Of a stretch of 64,000 bases of DNA, positions 11,801 through 25,000 are shown one piece after another. A model generated the notes under the pieces. That model had not been told where the DNA came from. It saw only the letters and a program-made list of their open reading frames with translations, and did no database searches. This stretch comes from Amaurobius ferox (Eukaryota; Arthropoda; Arachnida; Araneae; Amaurobiidae). Position numbers and translations under genes: made by a program. Where the stretch lies: NCBI GenBank assembly GCA_951213105.1, contig OX578149.1:4067606-4131605 (forward strand). Reading direction: 5' to 3'. Numbering within the stretch: position 1 is the stretch's first letter; each line of letters begins with the position of its first letter.

Positions 11801-14800
11801 TCAATGATTTTTCTAAAATACGATGAGTCATTATTGAGCAGCGATGCTGGGAGGAGGTGGGGCATTAAACATGAAGAGAGAATAGTCCAAGAGTCCGCAA
11901 CATGTTTTATGACCCATTGAGTACAAAAGGTTTGAGCATTGCATATGGTAGAACTTCGCGATGTCAACGGAGATCCATGAGTCAATCCCCTCAGGTGGCC
12001 TTCGCACTGGGTGTATTTTTGAAATATGCTAAAATTGACATCTACTGGACTCATAGAGTACACGGATGAAATTTGTGTCAAATGTTTCAATTTCCCATTA
12101 ATGAACTTATGAGTCTGACATGTGGCAGGCTGCATGCCAAATGCCTCAACAGTTGATTACTTGAAACTTTAAATAATTATACTTCAAAAACTTACAAGTA
12201 GAATTCAATAAAATGTTATATTTAGAGGTTTTAAGATATGTGCATTATGTAAAAAAATTAGTATGTTATAATTCACTTTTTTTCCTGGCCAAAATTAAAC
12301 AAAAAATTTAAAATATCAAAATATAAAACTTTTAATTAAGAATTTTTGTTTGGGTTATCCTACTACATATTTAAATGTAAAAGAGTAAGTATTTAAATGT
12401 AGAACACATTTTAGCAAGATATAGCTAAAAATCTCTTAGGACAAATTAACGCTGAAAAGTTCAAAATTCTGTTGCCAACTGTTAGAAAAGTTTCCATCAC
12501 ACACAAAAAAAAAAACTTTTTTTTCTGAGTGTTATTTAATATAGCAAGTCGATTAGTGTACAAAAATATAAATTTCACTCAATTTCGTATTTTTTGTACC
12601 AACTTACTCCATCGACCAATTGAGTACATAGAAGAAATTTACGTCATTCGTTAACTTTTTACAAGATAAATGTGAATTTACAAATCTCGCATTCATCCAA
12701 CGTGACATACTTGATACCCGAAGACAAAAAACTGATTTTTCCAATGCTCTTTCACATTGGAGGGTGAATTTCAGCTGTAAATTGAAGCTTTTGTTTCTGG
12801 AAGTAGAAAACAATTGAACAACAGAACAATGGTTACACACACACAGCGTGTAAAATACTTTTTTTTTCATTGTATAGCACTTTTGCTATACCAAATGAAT
12901 TTTGTGTAACAATTACTAATTAATGTGTAATATTTATCAAAAAAACTTTAGTTTTCAAAATAATAAATTTAATATCAAATTCTGAATATTATACATACTA
13001 AAAACAAAAGAACATTATTTAATAAATAAATAATTTGGCATCACGTCTGATGTTAAAATAGCAAAATAACTGGGTGATATAAACTGGGTGTATAGTAATA
13101 GTAATAAACTGGGTGATAGGGATGACTTTAAAAGCTTTGCTGGGGTGTATGTTGTTCCCCTGTTGTCCACCGATGGTAATTTTAAATTTTATATTGGAAG
13201 TACTAAACGCACCATTGGCATCCGTTTAGCAGAACATGCTCGGGATGTCAGGGATAGTAAACTTTCTACGGCTCTTGCTCAATTTGTTGTTAAAGATAAT
13301 TTTCAGCCTCTTTTTCAAAAGACTTTCCTTTTGATGCGTTGTAATAACCCTCGTGATATTCTCCTTTTTGAACCCTTTTTTATTTATATTTACCACGAGT
13401 CAGTTTGTAATTTTGACCCTGTTATGAATTTGAGTTACGCTTGGCGACTCATTCTCGACTCCATGCAATTCAAGTCTCTGCAAAGTTATCTTTGACGTCT
13501 TCCTCTTTGGGATTATGCTTGATTGCCACCCCCCCCCCTTTTTTTCGATTTCTGTAATTAAATTGTAATTTAATATGCTGTTCTTTTGTTGTTAAAATTT
13601 TGGAAAATTGTTTACGGTTTATCCTTGTCTAAACGTATTCTTTTGTAAATTGCATTTATGCAAATTTTGTCGCTATATCTGGTCTATATATGAACGATTC
13701 AAACTTTATTTCCGTGTAGCCACTGATGAAGAGCATACTTATGCTCGAAAGCGCTATGGCCTTTTTTAAACTTTTGTACGTTTTAAGGAAGTGAAATAAA
13801 GACCTTTTGTTTTGGATGTGTGTTTAATTTTGCTAACATTATTTAATTTTGACTTCATACTGACATTATATTACAATATTATACTGTTATCTTTATTTTG
13901 CAACAAATATTAATCATAATCAGGATATTATGAATCCAAAAGTTGTACAAAAAAGTGAGGAAAAAGATTAATCGGAATCACTTTCAGTTTACTTTTTTTC
14001 TTTTGCCATATGGCTTAGTGTTTGGACATCTAGGAGAACTAAAAAAAATTCAATGCCTTATCAGGTGAGAAATCTTCTAGTGGAGGTCCTTCCAGCCTAA
14101 TTCAAAGCAAATTTTCAAGGGTTTCTTCTTCTAGGTGATATCTGGAGTCAGTTTTTATTCTACCCATAAAAGAAAACCCTCTTTCCACAGCTGCATTTGA
14201 AATTGGTAATATTAATAAAATTTCAAATAAGTGAGCAAGATTCGGGATTTTTTCTTTATTCATTTTTAAAACAAATTTCCACATGTCTTGTCGAGTAAAG
14301 AGAAATAAATTTTGTTGCCAAAAGGTTTTTAGCTTTTACCATTCTTCATTTATCATTAGTATATCAACTTTATTTAAAGAAAGCAATGGCTCTAATGTTT
14401 TTTTCAGCAATTCTATCTCCTTATTTCCAAATTCAATCAAAAGCTTTTTATTTGAAGGCCACAATGTTACATCTAAAATCTTAACAGTTCATATTATTTC
14501 ACTCTTGATATCTCAAAATCTATCGTCGATACAAGCTTTTAATGTTGTCATATACATCGTAGCTTTATCACTTTCGGTTAACTTTCCAGTCAATTCCACA
14601 TTTGCAAATGGTTCACCATTTTTTACTTCCATGATACTAAAAGAGAAATAATCCTTATCTTTAGCTTCTATATCAGTAATTTCTTTTAATGTATCTTTCA
14701 AATTTTCTAAATACATTATTGCACATGCAGAAGATCACAACTATCTTTTAAGACACAGTGAAAGTTTTGATAACTTTTCATATATTTTTAACATCAATAG

Positions 14801-16893
14801 TAAATAATATACAAAATTTCTTGACTTTAAAATTTTAAGAAAGCCTTTAACTTTTGCTGCTTGAGTTCCTAATTAAGATAATGCTGAATTTTCTAAATGA
14901 GTAACAATAAGTGGATATGATTTTACTAAAGATTGAGCTGCTTTTTTTTTAATGATCAATCCATCTGGTGCCTTGGATAGTTTTGGGACTGTATGAAGCC
15001 TAGTTAGTTTTCTTCTTCTGCCATTATTTCTGATAATTCTTGAAGTTCTCTTATTTTTTTGGACTCTGTTTATAATAGGCATATAGCTTACCTAAAATAT
15101 TTATTACAGTCTCAAAATGAGTATTCGATACAAATTCTTTTACAGCCAATTCAAGGCGATGATTGAGACAGTGCACAATAAAAAGCCATGGGTAGATTTC
15201 TTTTAATTGGGTCAAAAGACTGTCTGATGCCCAAATTTACACTAGCACCATCACAACAAAGTGCAACTACCTTTTTTCCAAAATCAATGCCAAATTTGTT
15301 TAATACATTTAATAACAATGATTTTAAACTATTAGCAGTCCCAGAATTAACATTTCTAAGTGCAAGAAATTTTGTAGTTGTAATTCCGTCTGAGTCTATA
15401 AACTTTACATACATTATGAATTTTTCATATGTACTAACGTCTGTTGATTCATCCACTAAAACAAAAATGTAGTTTGAACTGTTCATTTCTTTAATTAAGT
15501 CTTCAGTAAAGACTTTAGAAATACAATTAATGAATTCTGAGCAGCTAAGTTTATTTATGAATGTTTCACCTAGTTCAACACCATGTCGTTTTTCTAATTC
15601 AGTAATACTTGCAAACATCACAAATGACAATTCTTCTTTGGCTATAAAATAAGCAACTTCAATAAGTTTGGCAATTCGATCTTTTTCTTGTTTCCCAATT
15701 TCTGTTAAACTCTTTTCGATAGGCGTTTGTAATAACTGATTGATTTTGGTTTCTTTTTGATACTAATTGTTGTTACATGTATATTAGACTTTGTATGTTT
15801 AAAAACATTATCTTTTTTATCGATGTACTGCTAATTCCAGTAATAAATGAAGCATTGAAATTTTTTTTACACTTTAGTCGTTCTGCGTGCTTTAAACATA
15901 AAGAACATGATATTTTAGTGACAACATTGTTATTTATTTCGTAATTCAACTATTCATTATTAGGATCCAAGATTCTAATCCAATTTTTCACAGTTCACAA
16001 CTGAACTGCCATTTTTATTAGTTTCGTTTTTAATTTCTAATCTTCACTGATTTATGGAGCAGAGAAGTACTCACAAATTTTATGCACTTCTTATCGGCTT
16101 TAAACTGCATTCGAAGCTCTTTTATATTTTACTTTTATTTGATTGCGAAAGGGTGTAAATTATCGACTGGAATGTTTATGATAGAAGCTTCAGGGAGATT
16201 GCTCTTCCGCACGGTAATGACATTAGTTAACTTGAATAGTTGTTTATAGGAAAAGGAATGAGGGGGTGGGGCAGGGAATGGGACATGTTTATGAATGCAT
16301 AGATGAGCGGAAAACATAAGATTGTGGTACATGGGAAATAACTTGTCGTAGCTAGATTTTTTTTTTTCGGTAGGCTTTATATTGACATTTTCAGTTAATA
16401 AGTTTCTTTTTTTTTCAGTTTCTATTTCTCTTTTGTTTGGTTAAGAAACAGAGTTCTGACAGTCCTTAAAAATATTAAGAACTTGTTTCCATAAAATGTG
16501 GGAATTTACGGGAACTGCCATATTTCGTTATAAAATATAACGATTATGGAAACTGCTGAAATACAGGGCAGTCACCCCATAAATTAGTATATTATTGGAT
16601 TTGAATGCTCAAATTTTGCAATTCAGTTCCGTGCATCAATGTAAGTCCAAAAGTATCAGTTTGCATCTATTTTCATCTTCTAAATATTCCATATCAGAGC
16701 AAAATATCTTTTTCATTTTTATAGCGTGACTAAAAATAAGCAAATATTTTACCAAACCAAATTATTTCTGTCATAAATTGTACGTTTGTGCAATTTCATT
16801 CTTTATTTACCTACGTCATCGCGTTGCTCAGTGTTTAGTCATGCGCATTGTTCAATGTGATACACGCTGCACACACACATATATATATATACG

Positions 16894-16924
<31 letters not shown>

Positions 16925-19007
16925 TGGAGCACTGCTTATATGTTTCTCATTTATACGTTGTTTCAGCACAATCCAGATTCATTCCTAACCATGTAATGAT
17001 AAAATACTTCATTTATACGATGCTTTCTAATCTTTCTAAAATTCGAAAATTTTCATTCAGATAGAACATTTGGGAATTGCCACCAGAAGGGTAGAGGTAC
17101 TCTGACCACTGTTACATAGGTTGCCATTCTTACAAATTTACATGGCAACCCTAAACTGCATCTGCTGCTGGAAGAAATCATCCCTACCATAAAATGACCC
17201 AATGCTTACAAAACGAAAAGAACAAACAATGAGAGGGTCTATTCACCAGACTCTTTTGTTTGATAAGCAGTTCATTCTCGAATCGAATTCCTATGCTTTT
17301 GAGAGCTCATGTTTCAGTATTGCTGTTCAGTCTGTTAGTTATTATCATTTTGTTGGTTTTTTAAAAATTTAACGCTCTCAAAAAATGTCCTGAAAGCGTA
17401 AAGCACTTTCACTAAAAGATAAAATTGAAAATTTAAAAGAATTTGAAAAAAGTACAGGATTAACAAAAGTACATTTAGCTAAAATACTGGATATTCCAGT
17501 TTCTACTCTGAAAACCATTGCCTACGAAAGAAAAAAAAGCAAGGACAGCTTGCGGAAAGAATCGAAGAAACTGCATGTGCAAGAATTTCCTGAAGTAGGG
17601 GACATTTTGCTTCAGTTTTTAACACAATGTCGTGCATCAAATATTCCCGTAAGTGGGCCCATTCTTATGGAAAAAGCAAAGGAAATTGCATTAAAATTGA
17701 ATGTAAAAGATGCATGGTTTTCAACTGAATGGTTTCACAAATTCAAAATGTGACATAGAATTTCAAGTCAAGTGGTAAGCGAGGAATCTAAAGATGTTCC
17801 AATTGAAACTGTTAACAAATGGTTAAAAAATTTGCCAAATGAAATTGATGGATACCAGCTGAAGGACATTTACAATGTTGATGAAACAGGCCTCTTTTAT
17901 CATTTCATACCTGCAAGAACTTTTGCATTTAAAGGTGACAATTGCAATGGTGGGAAAAAAATCTAAAGATCGCCTCACTGTTTTACTTTGTGCCAATGTT
18001 GATGGAAGTGATAAGATGACTCCTCTAGTTATAGGGAAGTCACGGAAGTCAAGGTGCAAAAAGTTAAAACATTGCTAGTAAGTTAGCAAATACAAAAGCG
18101 TGGATGACTGATAAAATTTTTACTGAGTGGCCCAAAAAAATGGATAAAGATATGAAACAACAAAAATGTAACTTGGATACTTCCTGTACGTTTATCTAAG
18201 ATAAACGTACTTCAGGGGATAAACATGATCTCCCTAATATGGACTCAAGTCAAGTCTGAAACAATAAAAGGAGGGTTTCCAGATCCAAAATTCGATTAAT
18301 GTGGTGCCAACGATGACAGTGATGTCAACGCTGGAGATGATGAAACTGTGATCATGGATGAAGAAGACTGGAATCTCCTGAGATCAGAAAAGTTATTTTC
18401 AAGGAGTATGTGAATTGTGATACCGATGCAATGATTTCAAAATTAATTACAATTGATGAATTAATAGAAGACAAATTGTCTGGCGCTAATTTAAGTAGCG
18501 ATGATGATGAAGAAGAATATAATGAAGTTATTCCGCCTTCCTTTAAAGACACCATGGACTCCATTGGTAAACTTAGAACTTATTTTGTTTGTCAAAATAC
18601 AAGTGAAAAAACTTTCAAAAACCTTAATTCGATTTATAATGCTGTACTCATTACTCACATTCAATCCGCACGTCAGACGACGATTAAAGATTTTTTTAAT
18701 TAACATCTACCTGCATGCACATAAATCATATACAAGATGCGTATTTACTTAAGATATGTATATATAAAATTAAAATAAAGGTATGATTTTTATCATTTTT
18801 ATGATTGTAAATGTTAATAAAAATTTAATAAATATTATTTTCAATATAAATAATATCTTAAAAAAATAAAAATATTACTTTGAAATAAATTAGGATGATT
18901 TGTAGCATTAAATTTGTAATAATCAAAGTTGTTTCTTAAAATTCCATTTTTCCATTTATACGTCTTTTTCAAATTTCCCTTGAGAAACGTATAAATGGTG
19001 CTCCACT

Positions 19008-19053
<46 letters not shown>

Positions 19054-22000
19054 TGCTGAACAATTGCTAAGGATGGATGACACTATCACCCATAGCAACA
19101 ACAAAATGAAAGGGAGCAAAATGCAGAAAATTAGAATAAGTGCAGGATACAGTAAGAAGAGGTGTGCATATGCAAATTTTTTATTTCCAAGCCTGTTTGT
19201 CACATGATAGTTCTGATAAGAGATTTAAAGGATTTGATATGTGTGAACAGTTGTTCCAAATAAAAGTTTTACAGGAAAGATTTAATTGCCGAACTTGAAA
19301 TTTTTGGTATGTCTTCCCGATATCACTTAGATGATTTTACGCATGGCCATATTATTGGAAAGATTGAAGAAGGGCTAAAAATAACAGATGTTGCCAGGGA
19401 GTTCGACACCGCCCACAGTGCTGTTTTACAGCTGTGGCAAGTATTTAAAACAACTGGAATGTGTAGCAAGCGTCACGAGGGATGTCATGTTAAAAGTACG
19501 GCGCCTGGAGGAGACAGGTACATTGTCCTATCGGCAAAAAGGCACCGGTGCACCACAGCTCAGCAGGTGGCAAATCAGTTTCTTGCTACCACAGGACAGT
19601 GGATCTTCCGAAAAACTGTAGTCAGACATTTGGGAGAAGGAGGACTATACGTCCGCAGACCTGTTGTGTGTGTCCCATTGTCCAGACCTCACAGCATCAC
19701 CTGTTTGCAATGGTGTCATAAGCATCGCAATTGGACCGAACAGAACTGGGCTTGCATACTATTCTCAGATGAGAGTAGGTTCAGTCTGTCATCGGATTGT
19801 AGACGTCAACTGATCTGGCGTGAGAGTGGTACTGCTTATTGTCCAGAAAGTATCCAGGAAAGGACCCGATATCTGACATGAAGTGATGGGCCAGCATCAT
19901 GATCAATGGCCACACGCCCCTACATGTGGTTCAAACTGGGACTATGACTGGCCAACGATACATTGATGAAGTTCTACTGCCTCATGTTCGCCTTTTCCGT
20001 GGTACTGTCGGTGATAAATTTGTTTTCATGGATGACAACGTACCATGTCATCGAACACTCGCTGTTTAGGATTGTCTAGTCAGCGAGGGTATTCAATGCC
20101 TCGTATGGCCAGTGCATTCTCCAGATCTAAACCCTATGCTTGGGATGCTTTGAGGATGCGACTTGCTGGTCGAAAAAATATTCTCCAACAAACAAGAACA
20201 CCTTCGTCCGTGCACTGACAGAGGAGTGGGATAACTTGTCTCAACAACTGCTAGATAATGTTGTGCAAAGTATGACACGACGTGTGGAATGTTGCATCGC
20301 ACTCCATGGTGGACATATCCCATCCTGAGACTTTTCTCAAAGGTGCCTGCTGTCATTCATATGCAGTTTTCCATTTCTCCGTACACAGCATCAAATGAAC
20401 ACTTTTTTTCCTTTCAGATGTTTCAAAACCTTCTGTATTTTTTAGAACAATAAATGATCTTTATTCTAATGTCCGAACAGTGTGGCAACAATATTTTATC
20501 CTGCTGGGCCTCTAACTCCACTTAATGTTGTGCTACATTGCAATTTATGATCCATTCTTAGCAATTGTCCAGCAGTGTATATAACCAATATATGCATAAA
20601 TTTGTATTTAAAAGTTTGGAACTTGTGTGACAATTTTGTTTCATTTCAAATAAAAAATTATATTTATCTGAAAATTAAAATACTTTGTCAATATTATTAA
20701 CTTAATAAGAGCATAAGACAGTTGATTAAATGCATCAACATGTTCCTAAGGGGAGACGAATATTCTATACTCTTTATTACTTATGGTTAAAAGACATGCT
20801 CTTATCTTCAAACCAAAGGGGACGAAATTAGTTTCCTAGTTTCCTAAAAAAAAATTATTGGGTCATAAGTGGACTTCATATAATACTGGGATTTTCAATT
20901 ATGCACACATGATTTATGTATAGAAGCTTTTGCCATCGAACATTCAAGCATGGTTTCAAGCTGCCCCTGTGTGTGTATGTTTATGTATATATATATATAT
21001 ATATATATATGGATCATAATTTTAACATGTTAGTTTTTATTTTTAGAGATTGATCAAACCAAGAAATAAACCATTAGATGCTATCCAACATCTAGACAAG
21101 ACCAAAATTGATGTTATATAAACTCAAGTTATATAAAGATATAAACTCAATTTGATTGAATAAAACAAGTAATTAACCATTTTCAGGGATGAATTACCCA
21201 GGCAAAATGCCCCATTGAAATTTGGTTCATAAAAGTATTAATTAATTGAAAATACAATGAGGAATAGTTATTAGAATAAGTGAAGTCGAATTTGTAATAT
21301 ATATATATACAGTGCGTCAAAGAATTTTTAAGACTGGTACTAGATGTCAGTGTACAGTGGTTCCATCAGTGTAATCGTGCATGCTTGATAAACCTCGATC
21401 GTCTGCTGGCACACTGCCAAAAGTTCCGATGCATATGCTAAACTAACTCAAAAGATACGGCCGTTCATTACAGAAGCAAAATTTTTTCATGTTGTAATTC
21501 AACATGAAAAATGGAATAAAGAGCTGTAATTAAATTTAACACAAAACTTGGTAAAAGTGCCTCGGAAACGTGCCAATTGATGAAACAAGTGTCTAATGAG
21601 TTTTGTTTAAGTAGATCAAAATTTTTCTATGCCACAAACTTTTTTTTGGATGGAAGAAATATGCTACAAGATGATAAGCATACCGGACGACCAAGTTCAT
21701 CAAGGACACCTGAGATTATTGAAAAAGTTCATGATTTCATGGCAAACAATCGCTGTGCATCACTAAGAATGATGGAAGTCTTTAAACATCAACAAAGAAA
21801 TGATTCGAACAATCCTGCATGAAGATTTGACCAAAACAAAAGTCTGTGCTAAATTTGTTCCACACACTTTAACCAATGAACAAAAATCAAGAAGTGCACA
21901 TTGCAGAGACACCATTTCAGCTGCTGAAAATGATCCAAACTTCTTGAAATCGATTGTTACAGGTGATGAAACATTGTGTCTTCAGTATGATCCTGAAACA

Positions 22001-25000
22001 AAGTTACAAAGTGCGGAATGGAAGTCAAAAAACTCACCACAAGCCAAAAAAAACAAGAAAAGTTCCATCCAAAATCAAAACAATGTTCATTACATTTTTC
22101 GATAGCAAGGGTATCCACAGGTAGTATTATCCACAAAGAATTTGTTCCAACTGGACAAACAATTACTGGTGAGTATTATTTAAATGTTTTGAAGCGTTTG
22201 ACGTCTAGAATTCGTCACATTCGCCCAGAATATCGGGATGAAAGCAGTTGGTGTTTGTTGCATGATAATGCACCCAGTCACACCTTATTTATTGTTCATA
22301 GATTTTTGGCATAAAATAACTTCTGTGTGTTGAATCATCCACCGTATTCGCCTGACGACCTTCCACCGTATCACCCTGCGACTTCTTTTTATTCCCCAAA
22401 CATAAAATGAATTTGAAAGGGTGTTACTTTGATCATATTTCAACCATACAAACAACTTTGATGCATGGTTTAGAGGCCATTCCGCAAAGTGAACTGGAAC
22501 AGGCATTCGAATCATTATTAAATCACTGTAAAAAGTGTATTGAAGCCAGAGGGGCTTATTTTGAATAAAAAACTAAAACAAATCACAATTTCTTGTTTCA
22601 ATTGGTACAGTTAAAAAGTTTAAATTAGCTGAATATTCTTAAAATTCACTTCTTAGTATCTTATATTAGCTAATTGTCAACATTTTCTTGAATTAGCATT
22701 ACAATGTATTTACATCCTCTTATAAATAATCTTGCCTCCATGTTTTCTATTATTTTATAAGCTCCTTTAATACGTAGCTTTTACTGGAGAATTTATCATA
22801 TTTTATTACTTTTTTGCAATACTGTTATTTATATCTCATGATTAGCAACTGTAGATCTCCACTTTTATCTCCTGTGATTGGCAACAGTGGTTTCATTATT
22901 TATTGCTCCTTGCTTGCATAGATAGGACTTTTGCAGTCTTTTTATATTCCTATATTTATATTCTCAGGTATTTTTATATTCCTATTTTATTTTTCAATCT
23001 TTTTGCTTGTTGTCCAAGTAGACAGAGTTTATAGATATTATTTATCTCTCTTCATAAACAAGCTTTATTTGTTCATTTTGAATAGATACTTGGACTTGAA
23101 AAAGAATTTTTCAAAATGAACAACTTTTTAGGCCAAGTGCTTATCCATGTGTATAGCTTTAATGCTTGGTTATTTTTTGTTTTTCAATTTTAAAATTATC
23201 ACCATTGGTACATGTTGATTATATTTAGCTTGATGACTATATATATGCATTTTATTCTCCTCTTTATTGATGATTCTCTATTTTATACTTCTTTTTAAGT
23301 TGTTGGCATATTTTAAGTAAGGGTTTTATGAGTTACAACTTCTTTCTATTCTATCACTGGATTTTCATATTATATTTTTATTATATATATATATATACTG
23401 TTGTTGTTACATAAGGCTTTATTCAGAAATTAAATCCATACAAGAATAGGCAACGCATTACATCACAAAAAGATCAAAATATAATAAACAGAAACAAACA
23501 CAAAGGAAACAAATTACAAACTGAGAAAACAAACAAACAGTTCTAAACAAGGAAGAAAGAGGGTACAGTTCGGTCAACAAGAGTTCATGCAAGTCCTTGC
23601 GTCCTAATACAGTTTGCCAAGGTCACCACGTCTTTGAGACTTTTGATCGAGTCCAGAGCACACAAGATACTAATACTAATATACTAATGCACTATCTATA
23701 TATACTAATTGCCAAGTGTCTGTCTGTCTGTCTGTCCGTCTGTCAAGCTTTTTTTAGGCACTTCCCAAATAGATAGAGACTTGCAATTTGGTACACGGAC
23801 CGGTCGTTCGATAAAACCTCCGGGAAAAATCGAATTTTTTGAAAACATTCTCTAGATGGGGTGCTCCACACGAAAACGTTCGAAACGTGAAATGATAGGA
23901 AAGCATACGTTGCGATAAGATAGAAACTGCACATTTGGTGTGTGGGTAAATCGTTCAAAAGGAAGAAAGTGTGCAATTTCAGATTTTCAATGTTTGCTAC
24001 TCTGGGGTGGGTGGGGGGTGGGGGGGGGGGGGGGGGCAAGCACTGAAATGTTCGATTTGTCGAACAAATGAGAAACGCCTGCTTTAAAATTTGTTAGAGG
24101 CTTGAAATTTGGTATATGCATTAATCAGTTAATGAAATCACCCAAGTTAAAAGAGTTTTAAAAAATGTTCGTTTAAGGAGGTGCTCCAGGGAAAAACGTT
24201 CGAAAGGTGAAATGATGAGAAACCGTGCTTGTGCATTGTGCAGAAAGAGCATGTGCAATTTCAGTTTTCCAATATTTTCTACTTAAGGAGGGGCCGCACA
24301 CCAAAATGTTCGATTTACCAAATAAATGAGAAAAGCCTCCTTTAAAATTTAATAGAGGCTTGAAATTTGGTACATAGGTTAATCATTTGACGAAAACACC
24401 CAATACAAGAATAGTCTTTCAAAAATGTTCGTTTAAGGGGGTGGAGCAGAGAAAAACATTTGAAAAGTGAATTGATAAAAAAACTTGCTTCGGAATGAGA
24501 TAGAGATATCAAATTTGGTGTAAGAGTAGATAGTTTGGAAGAAAGAAAGTGTGCAATTTCAGTTTACCAATATTTTATACTCTAGGGGGGGGGGGGGGGC
24601 ATACATCAAAATGTTCGATTTTCGGAATAAAGGAAAAACATTTAAAATGTAATAGAGGCTTGATATTTGGTATATGGGCGAATCATCTGATAGAAATCAG
24701 AAGAAGAATACAGTTTTTCAAAAATGTATATTTAAGGGGTGGGTACTCAACACAAAAACATTCGAAAGGTGAAATGCTAGAAAAGCATGCTTCGTGATGA
24801 GATACAGACTTCAAATTTGGTGTACGGGTAAAAAGTTGGAAAGGAAGAAAGTGTACAATTTCAGTTTTCCAACATTTGCTATTGTAGGGGGGGGGGGGGG
24901 GGGGGGGGGCGCTCACTAAAATGTTCGATTTGCCGAACAAATGAAAAATGCCTCTTTTACAATGTGATAGCGGCTTGAAATTTAGTATATGGGCTAACCA

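Larger units (their letters stand above)
13088..13800 (+). mobile_element. Penelope-like element, 3' part
   Basis: Contains an open GIY-YIG endonuclease domain (13088-13495), a short 3' region with a hammerhead-ribozyme-like motif (13719-13760) and an AATAAA-type signal near 13795. The reverse transcriptase half is absent, so the copy is 5'-truncated. GIY-YIG plus hammerhead motifs together are characteristic of Penelope-like retroelements (family knowledge). No target duplication was found. Confidence 0.65.
16922..19008 (+). mobile_element. pogo/Tigger DNA transposon with both ends
   Basis: About 2.1 kb with inverted ends: CAGTGGAGCACTGCTTATAT at 16922 and, inverted, CAGTGGAGCACCATTTATAC ending at 19008. 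Both ends abut a TA repeat (16879-16919 and 19012-19050), as expected for TA-targeting elements. It carries a broken transposase gene (17385-18703) that lost part of its catalytic region. Confidence 0.85.

Noticed and set aside
11731..12135. 134-codon open frame on the minus strand
   Set aside because: No recognisable domain or motif, no splice or promoter context, and composition like surrounding intron.
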